A stretch of DNA of 64,000 nt, from assembly GCF_900114435.1 (NCBI RefSeq), contig NZ_FOZK01000003.1, positions 248,001-312,000 of the forward strand. Reading direction: 5' to 3'. The number at the start of each line of letters is the position of its first letter. The stretch's first letter is position 1. Position numbers and translations under genes: made by a program. The notes under the pieces were generated by a model. It was given only the letters and a program-made list of their open reading frames with translations. It did not search any database and had not been told where the DNA came from. The DNA comes from Halomicrobium zhouii. Lineage in GTDB: Archaea > Halobacteriota > Halobacteria > Halobacteriales > Haloarculaceae. Shown here piece by piece: positions 61,101 to 64,000 of the stretch.

Positions 61101-63530
61101 TCAGTGAACGATCGGTTCGCGCACCTGCGGCTCCCACTCCAGGTCGCCCTGGTAGTGGAACGGCTCGTTCTCCTGTTCCGGGTCCACCACGGTGAGCGAC
61201 AGCCAGCCGTTGTCGAACAGTTCACCGACCGCCGCGTGGTCACGGAGAATCTCGGTGACTCGATCGACGGGGGCGTGGATCACCGCCGTGAGACGGAGCG
61301 GCTGGTGGTACGGCTGGTCGTCGGCCGCCATGAGCGACTGCAGCGGGAGCCCGGTCATCAGGTCGCCACCGTTCCCCTGCACGACGCCGACGTTGCCGCG
61401 CGGGTTCTGCGTGACCTTCGAGCCGCTCCCGTAGACGCCGTTGTCGACCGTCGCGAAGTAGTACTGGTTGTTGATCCACTGGGTCACGACGAGCGGACCG
61501 GTCACGATGGCCTCCAGGGCCTCGCCGTCCGGGTCGGTGGTCCAGTCGTAGGAGTGCAGGAACGCCCGGCCCTCCAGGTTCCGCCCCTCGGTCAGTTCTC
61601 GCGGCCCGATGACGAAGGAGGCGTTGCCGGCCAGTCCCCACTCGGGACGGGTCTCCGCCCAGTCGGCCGTCCGTCGCTCCGTCTCCCGGACGGCGTCCGC
61701 CGGGTCGCTGCCCGGCATCGACGCCGTCCGTTCGGCCGCGGCCGCGGCGCGCGCCCGTTCGAGGACCTCGCGCAGGCGTTCGAGGTCCGACGCGTGGCTC
61801 TCGGGGACGTGGCCGTCGAACAGCGCGATCTCGTCGGTCGTCGTGTTGTGCTCGCCGGCGAGGAACACCGTGTCGGCGGGGACGTCGAATCCGCGCTCCC
61901 GCAGGGTGGCCCTGACGTCCTCGTCGTTGCAGATGGCGGCGAGGACGCGCGCGTTCGGACCGCCCGGGTTCCCGGCGCAGGCGCCGCAATCGAGGCTCGA
62001 ATCGAACGGGTTGTTCGTCGTCTCGCTCGCGTGGCCGGTGAAGACGACCAGCCTGGCGAACTCCTCCCAGCCCATGAGGTCGAAGGCGGTCTCGGCGTAA
62101 CTGACCTTCTCCTCCAGGGTCATCCCCTGGGGGAGCGGTTCGTCGCCCTCTGGGTCGGCGCAGCGATCGACCGTCGGCCTGCAGATCTCGGCGTGGTCCG
62201 GCGTCCAGTCGTCGATGGCCCCGGAGACGTCAGCGACAGTCGACGGGAAGAGCGTCCGTGCGGCCATCGCCCCTCCGTAGGCGCTCCCGCCCCCCTCGAC
62301 GAAGGTGAAGGCGGCCGCCACGTTCGTCTTGAGCGACTTGAGGTGCTTTCGGCCGGCCGTCGTCAGCTGGGACCACCAGTCGCGGGGCGTCTTTCGGGCG
62401 TCGGTGTCGGAACGGCGACGTTCGGTGACGCGGTGCTGCGGGTCCACGATCGGCGGACAGGCGTCGACCTCGACGTCGGAGTCGTACGCCTCGTAGCGCA
62501 TGGGTACGCCGAAAAAGCCTGCGTACCCGTGGGTCTCGTACGGACCGGCGGCCTCGACGTGGCGCCGGATAACCTCCGAACGCGTATCGATGCAGAAGAC
62601 GAGCTGGGCGGCCGGGCGCTGGTCGTCGGTGGACTGCGACGTCGTGGCCTCCCGATCGATCTGGTCGAGGAGCCGGGCGCGGTAGCTCTTCTCCCACGCT
62701 GTCAGCCACATCTCGGGTAGCGGCACGTCCTCGTCGCCTGCTCGAGCGATTTCGTCGGTATCGGCCTCGTGGTCGCCGGCTCCGTGCTCCCCCTCGTCGG
62801 GGGCGACGGGCGCGTCCAGCAGCTCGGCCAGCGTCAGCCGCACGGCGAGGTACTCCAGCAGCGAGACGGGGTGCGCTTCCTGCCACGGGCCGGCGTGGCC
62901 GTCGGCGCGCTGTTTGATGAAGCCGGTCCAGCCGGGGAGTGCAGCGAGGTGGTGTTCGAAGATAGCTTCCCAGCGACCCTGTGGGTACTCCGAGAGGACC
63001 GTATCCAGCGCCGTTGTCGGGCTCTCGGGGAGGTCGGCTGGGTCCTCACAGGTCGGCACCTCGTCGTCGTGCGGGACCAGGGCCCGCCAGGCGGCGTAGA
63101 ATCCCTGATCGCGGCCCGGCATCGACCACTGGGCCTGCCCCTGGTCGAGGAACGCGGCGAGCCACTTCGAGAGGACTCGGTCGAGCGTCTCCGCGGCGGC
63201 GTCCGTCTCGGTCTGCCGCCTGGATTCGGCCGCTGTCATCTCCTCGAGTAGCGTCTCCGGGTCCCCGGAGACGTCGTGTGCGTCCAGTTCCGCGGCCAGC
63301 ACGTCGGGGTCGATCTGGCCGTTCTCCCACGCCTGGCGGAACACCGTCGGGTGCGGATAGCCACGACCACCGAACAGCTGTTCTGCCTCCGCGACGGCGC
63401 GGTGGAACGGTTGGTCCTCGAACCCGGCCAGGGGGTTGGCCGTGACGAACGAGTGGAGCGGCCAGACCGATCCGACGGTCTCGGCGGCGCGGTCGATGCT
63501 GTCGGTGAGGGCGTCTCGTTCAAGCGTCAT
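61101..63530 (-). CDS. dabA: Inorganic carbon accumulation subunit DabA (DUF2309)
   Basis: 809-aa DabA, the zinc-binding subunit of the DAB inorganic carbon importer. The four zinc-site residues match those of bacterial DabA in order and spacing: Cys313 and Asp315 (FCIDTRSEV), His500 (FTGHASE) and Cys515 (SLDCGACAG). DabA works with the membrane partner DabB to convert CO2 to bicarbonate in a vectorial manner driven by a cation gradient. The dabB stop overlaps the start of dabA by 11 nt. Confidence 0.95.
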   Translation of the reverse strand: MTLERDALTDSIDRAAETVGSVWPLHSFVTANPLAGFEDQPFHRAVAEAEQLFGGRGYPHPTVFRQAWENGQIDPDVLAAELDAHDVSGDPETLLEEMTAAESRRQTETDAAAETLDRVLSKWLAAFLDQGQAQWSMPGRDQGFYAAWRALVPHDDEVPTCEDPADLPESPTTALDTVLSEYPQGRWEAIFEHHLAALPGWTGFIKQRADGHAGPWQEAHPVSLLEYLAVRLTLAELLDAPVAPDEGEHGAGDHEADTDEIARAGDEDVPLPEMWLTAWEKSYRARLLDQIDREATTSQSTDDQRPAAQLVFCIDTRSEVIRRHVEAAGPYETHGYAGFFGVPMRYEAYDSDVEVDACPPIVDPQHRVTERRRSDTDARKTPRDWWSQLTTAGRKHLKSLKTNVAAAFTFVEGGGSAYGGAMAARTLFPSTVADVSGAIDDWTPDHAEICRPTVDRCADPEGDEPLPQGMTLEEKVSYAETAFDLMGWEEFARLVVFTGHASETTNNPFDSSLDCGACAGNPGGPNARVLAAICNDEDVRATLRERGFDVPADTVFLAGEHNTTTDEIALFDGHVPESHASDLERLREVLERARAAAAAERTASMPGSDPADAVRETERRTADWAETRPEWGLAGNASFVIGPRELTEGRNLEGRAFLHSYDWTTDPDGEALEAIVTGPLVVTQWINNQYYFATVDNGVYGSGSKVTQNPRGNVGVVQGNGGDLMTGLPLQSLMAADDQPYHQPLRLTAVIHAPVDRVTEILRDHAAVGELFDNGWLSLTVVDPEQENEPFHYQGDLEWEPQVREPIVH

Positions 63531-64000
63531 CGTAGTCCTCCTTGCGCGTGAGAATCGTGTCCGGGTCCGGCTGCGAGACGTTGAGCAGCGCCACGTAGAG
63601 ACGCTCGCTCGAACGGTGCCAGCCCAGTTCCGTCGCGACGTACGCCGCCGTGAACAGGACCGCGAGGGCGCCGTGGACGGCGGTCAGTTCGGTCGGCGCC
63701 TCCGACATCGGAGCGCCCGAGATGATCGTCGAGATGGCGTTGAACAGGGCGGCGTAGGCGCCGATGGCCGTCAGGACGATCACTGGCACGCTGACGAGCC
63801 TGAGCCACGGTAAGAGGACCGCTCGCCTGAGGATGTCACGCGTCGCGTGCATCGTCGTCAGGACGACGATAAAGGTCAAGAAGAGCCCGCTGTTCAGTTC
63901 CGTCCCCTTGCCGGTGAGCGCCGCGAACAGGACGCCGCCTCCGAGGGCAGTGAGGAGACTGACGCCGACGCGTGCGAGCGACGACTCGGTGTGTTTCCCG
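63520..64000 (-). CDS. dabB: DabB, membrane subunit of the inorganic carbon importer (partial)
   Basis: The reading frame is open through to the window edge and gives at least 159 C-terminal residues; the 5' end is outside. The sequence has hydrophobic spans (for example VGVSLLTALGGGVLFAAL and SVPVIVLTAIGAYAALF) like the last helices of NuoL/Mrp-type antiporter proteins. It overlaps dabA by 11 nt. A TTG or internal start inside this piece is not the true start. Confidence 0.88.
   Translation of the reverse strand, partial: GKHTESSLARVGVSLLTALGGGVLFAALTGKGTELNSGLFLTFIVVLTTMHATRDILRRAVLLPWLRLVSVPVIVLTAIGAYAALFNAISTIISGAPMSEAPTELTAVHGALAVLFTAAYVATELGWHRSSERLYVALLNVSQPDPDTILTRKEDYDDA

Overview
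The window is from a halophilic archaeon (class Halobacteria, possibly Haloarculaceae; the family is a guess). The evidence is high GC, acidic proteins, Tat lipoproteins with an RR motif and LAGC lipobox, many leaderless genes with a TATA element about 26 nt before the start codon, TrmB, HalX, HalOD1 and MBF1 regulators, a tRNA-Trp carrying the archaeal box C/D intron, and many families known only from haloarchaea.

1-15.4 kb is an accessory sugar-uptake island. One complete CUT1 ABC transporter (solute-binding lipoprotein, two permeases, ATPase) is followed by a 68-aa membrane protein in the same operon. Around it lie three TrmB-type regulators, two Gfo/Idh/MocA dehydrogenases, a second orphan solute-binding protein, and two smaller HTH regulators. 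The two binding proteins share a nearly identical 144-bp patch that looks like gene conversion. 15.4-21.1 kb is acyl-CoA metabolism: a carboxyltransferase (PCC-beta type) with small partner ORFs on both sides, an aldehyde dehydrogenase, and a thiolase/DUF35 pair in which the usual thiolase cysteine is serine.

21.2-30.7 kb holds an iron-type promoter in front of a 51-aa ORF, dpsA, an ADP-forming acyl-CoA synthetase coupled to a BioD-like/DRTGG protein, bioB, a PssA-type lipid synthase, a PRC-barrel protein and a TrkA-N/DHH protein. A structured intergenic region at 26.6-26.8 kb is a candidate non-coding RNA. 30.9-38.5 kb contains tRNA-Lys followed by 120-bp tandem repeats that copy its 3' end, two tandem acetyltransferases, halocyanin, guaB, DUF5794/DUF5795 proteins, intron-containing tRNA-Trp with a degenerate copy of its own 3' end, a PH-domain protein, a degenerate receiver and small regulators.

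38.9-64 kb is mostly core genome: an MFS transporter, DNA polymerase IV with three PCNA-binding-like motifs, a HerA-like ATPase, a secreted GH3 glycosidase, tpiA, HalX, DUF5788, MBF1, an overlapping hisC/AK6-kinase/CDP-alcohol transferase operon, tyrA/Rsm22, surE, an ArsR-like regulator with an apparent operator over its own TATA box, a COG4315 lipoprotein, a DMT transporter and an AAC(3)-like enzyme. At the right edge a beta-carbonic anhydrase faces dabA and the 3' part of dabB, a complete-looking inorganic-carbon module.

No CRISPR array, intact insertion sequence, rRNA gene or replication origin was seen. The best candidates for something new are the 68-aa ABC-operon membrane protein, the structured region at 26.6-26.8 kb, the small leaderless ORFs ahead of pccB and of the DUF5794 gene, and the iron-type promoter of the 51-aa ORF.
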